DNA of 64,000 bases, from contig NC_014934.1 in NCBI RefSeq assembly GCF_000186265.1, positions 1,736,001-1,800,000 of the forward strand, given 5' to 3'. The DNA is from Cellulophaga algicola DSM 14237 (lineage in GTDB: Bacteria > Bacteroidota > Bacteroidia > Flavobacteriales > Flavobacteriaceae). The notes under the pieces were generated by a model. That model had not been told where the DNA came from, searched no databases, and saw only the letters and a list, made by a program, of their open reading frames with translations. Below, piece by piece: positions 63,069 to 64,000 of this stretch; position 1 is the first letter of the stretch; each line of letters starts with the position of its first letter. Made by a program: the position numbers and the translations under genes.

Positions 63069-63767
63069 CTATTGAGAAGGGGGTCCTCTTAAAAGAAAGC
63101 TATGAAGTAGTATGTTTGGTCTAAAATCTAATGTATTATTTTCATATTTCGTTTTAACAGATGTTAAGTGAAATAAGATATATACTGCAAATGTTGATTT
63201 CTGGTTGGTGTATGCAAATTCTAAGGCGTTTTTTTTAGAATCAATATCTTCCAAAGTTTCTAAGACTGAGAATGATAACTCTTCTTGAACGGCATAATCT
63301 TTTAATTCATTAGATAGCTTACTCGTTAACCAAGAGAAATTTCTAAATACTTTTTCATCAAAGGCCTTTTCTGTATAGCCTAAAAGGTATACCCCACCAT
63401 CTTTTGAAGGGCCAAAAACTAGTTGTTGGTGCGAAAGTGTTTTAATCGCAGTTGTAATGTGATGGGAAGTAAGGTTAGGGGTATCGTTACCAATAGAGAT
63501 AACATTTTCATACCCTTGGTCAAATAGAGATTGGTAGGCGTTAGCGTAGCGCTCATTAAAGGTTTTACCTTTCTGTTGTGTTTCGTCTATCCAAACAACA
63601 TCAACCCCACTATTTTTTGCAATTTGAAGTGTTTTCTTATTTAAAAGCCGAAAAAATTCTTTGGAAACATTCTTTTTGCTGACCCCGAATAATGGTTTCC
63701 TTTCTGCCTCAATGGTAGCAGAAAGTGAAAAAACAAATAATACTGTTTTGTTGTTATTTGGTGTCAT
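63069..63767 (-). CDS. DUF2064-family glycosyltransferase-like protein
   Basis: A 232-residue protein. The N-terminal VLFVFSLSATIEAERKPLFG, ENVISIGNDTPNLTSHHITT and the DGG motif in FGPSKDGGVYLLGY match DUF2064, a GT-A-like nucleotide-diphospho-sugar fold related to arsenosugar-type (TIGR04282) enzymes. Usual rSAM or glycosyltransferase partners are not seen in the window. It lies upstream of SusC in the same direction, separated by about 100 bases; shared transcription is uncertain. Confidence 0.8.
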   Translation of the reverse strand: MTPNNNKTVLFVFSLSATIEAERKPLFGVSKKNVSKEFFRLLNKKTLQIAKNSGVDVVWIDETQQKGKTFNERYANAYQSLFDQGYENVISIGNDTPNLTSHHITTAIKTLSHQQLVFGPSKDGGVYLLGYTEKAFDEKVFRNFSWLTSKLSNELKDYAVQEELSFSVLETLEDIDSKKNALEFAYTNQKSTFAVYILFHLTSVKTKYENNTLDFRPNILLHSFLLRGPPSQ

Positions 63768-63990
63768 TGGTACATTTGGTCGGTAAAATATTGGTAACCT
63801 TATTTTTTTAGTAATTCATTTAATGTAAAAGTAGCTAACTTTTAAAACTTTCTGTCGATGTAACTACGATAAAACCGACTAATGGGTTTGGTAATTATAC
63901 TAAAATAGCCATTTATCTATAATTTTTGGTAGTATAACGTAATATTTACTCCATCTACCTTCTTTTATAGAGATTATTGAGAGTACTTGA

Positions 63991-63998
63991 TATCTTTG
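63991..63998 (+). promoter_or_regulatory. -7-like element of a gene beyond the window
   Basis: TATCTTTG matches TAnnTTTG on the plus strand, close to the right edge. The stretch 63768-64000 otherwise shows no gene. Confidence 0.3.
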
Positions 63999-64000
63999 TA

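Overview
The window is AT-rich DNA (roughly one third G+C by eye) from a gliding member of the Bacteroidota, almost certainly a Flavobacteriaceae of the Cellulophaga/Maribacter type. The evidence is a set of lineage markers: gldH, sprE/porW of the type IX secretion system, a SusC/SusD pair, RicT, DUF4837 and DUF5687 proteins, an HU-CCDC81/SPOR protein, a split ATP synthase operon, and promoters of the TTTG / TAnnTTTG type. No tRNA, rRNA or CRISPR array was seen. The species cannot be fixed from this sequence alone.

Layout. 1-4.2 kb is an accessory region. It holds gene tails, two mosaic beta-propeller proteins that share a near-identical C-terminus, a SitI3-like putative immunity gene, and a REP-associated tyrosine transposase (RAYT) flanked by inverted REP hairpins, with an internally deleted relative beside it. 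4.4-11.1 kb holds housekeeping genes (GNAT, Skp/OmpH, DoxX, holB, pgk, mltD, DUF4837). 11.2-13.7 kb holds two very small genes and the 3-oxoacid CoA-transferase pair, split by a decayed four-helix-bundle gene. 13.8-20.7 kb has the PBP1A-gldH-ricT operon, trhO and recA. 20.8-30.3 kb has an ECF sigma/membrane-barrel pair, plsC, trpS, an SMR exporter, a Crp-family regulator, dprA, an HU/SPOR protein and a thioesterase.

30.3-38.9 kb is a minus-strand run: an EnvC-like protein, DUF4292, TPR, a nucleotidyltransferase, dut, a Wzx-like flippase, a lipoprotein, a second ECF sigma pair and an alpha/beta hydrolase. 39.1-48.5 kb carries the ATP synthase operon (bactofilin, atpZ-like, DUF6168-like, atpBEFHAG) preceded by sprE. 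Ten exact-length 53-bp repeats derived from the end of atpG follow it. 48.7-54 kb has small membrane and lipoprotein genes, an ABC exporter and a PadR operon in which one gene is frameshifted. 54-64 kb has a ferredoxin-type reductase, a patatin, and a SusC-SusD-nucleoside hydrolase-kinase operon that looks like a nucleoside scavenging locus, then a DUF2064 gene.

The most unusual items are the REP/RAYT-punctuated mosaic of putative immunity genes at the left end, the atpG-derived minisatellite, and the single-base frameshift in the PadR operon, which can be reconstructed to a full-length gene from sequence in the window.
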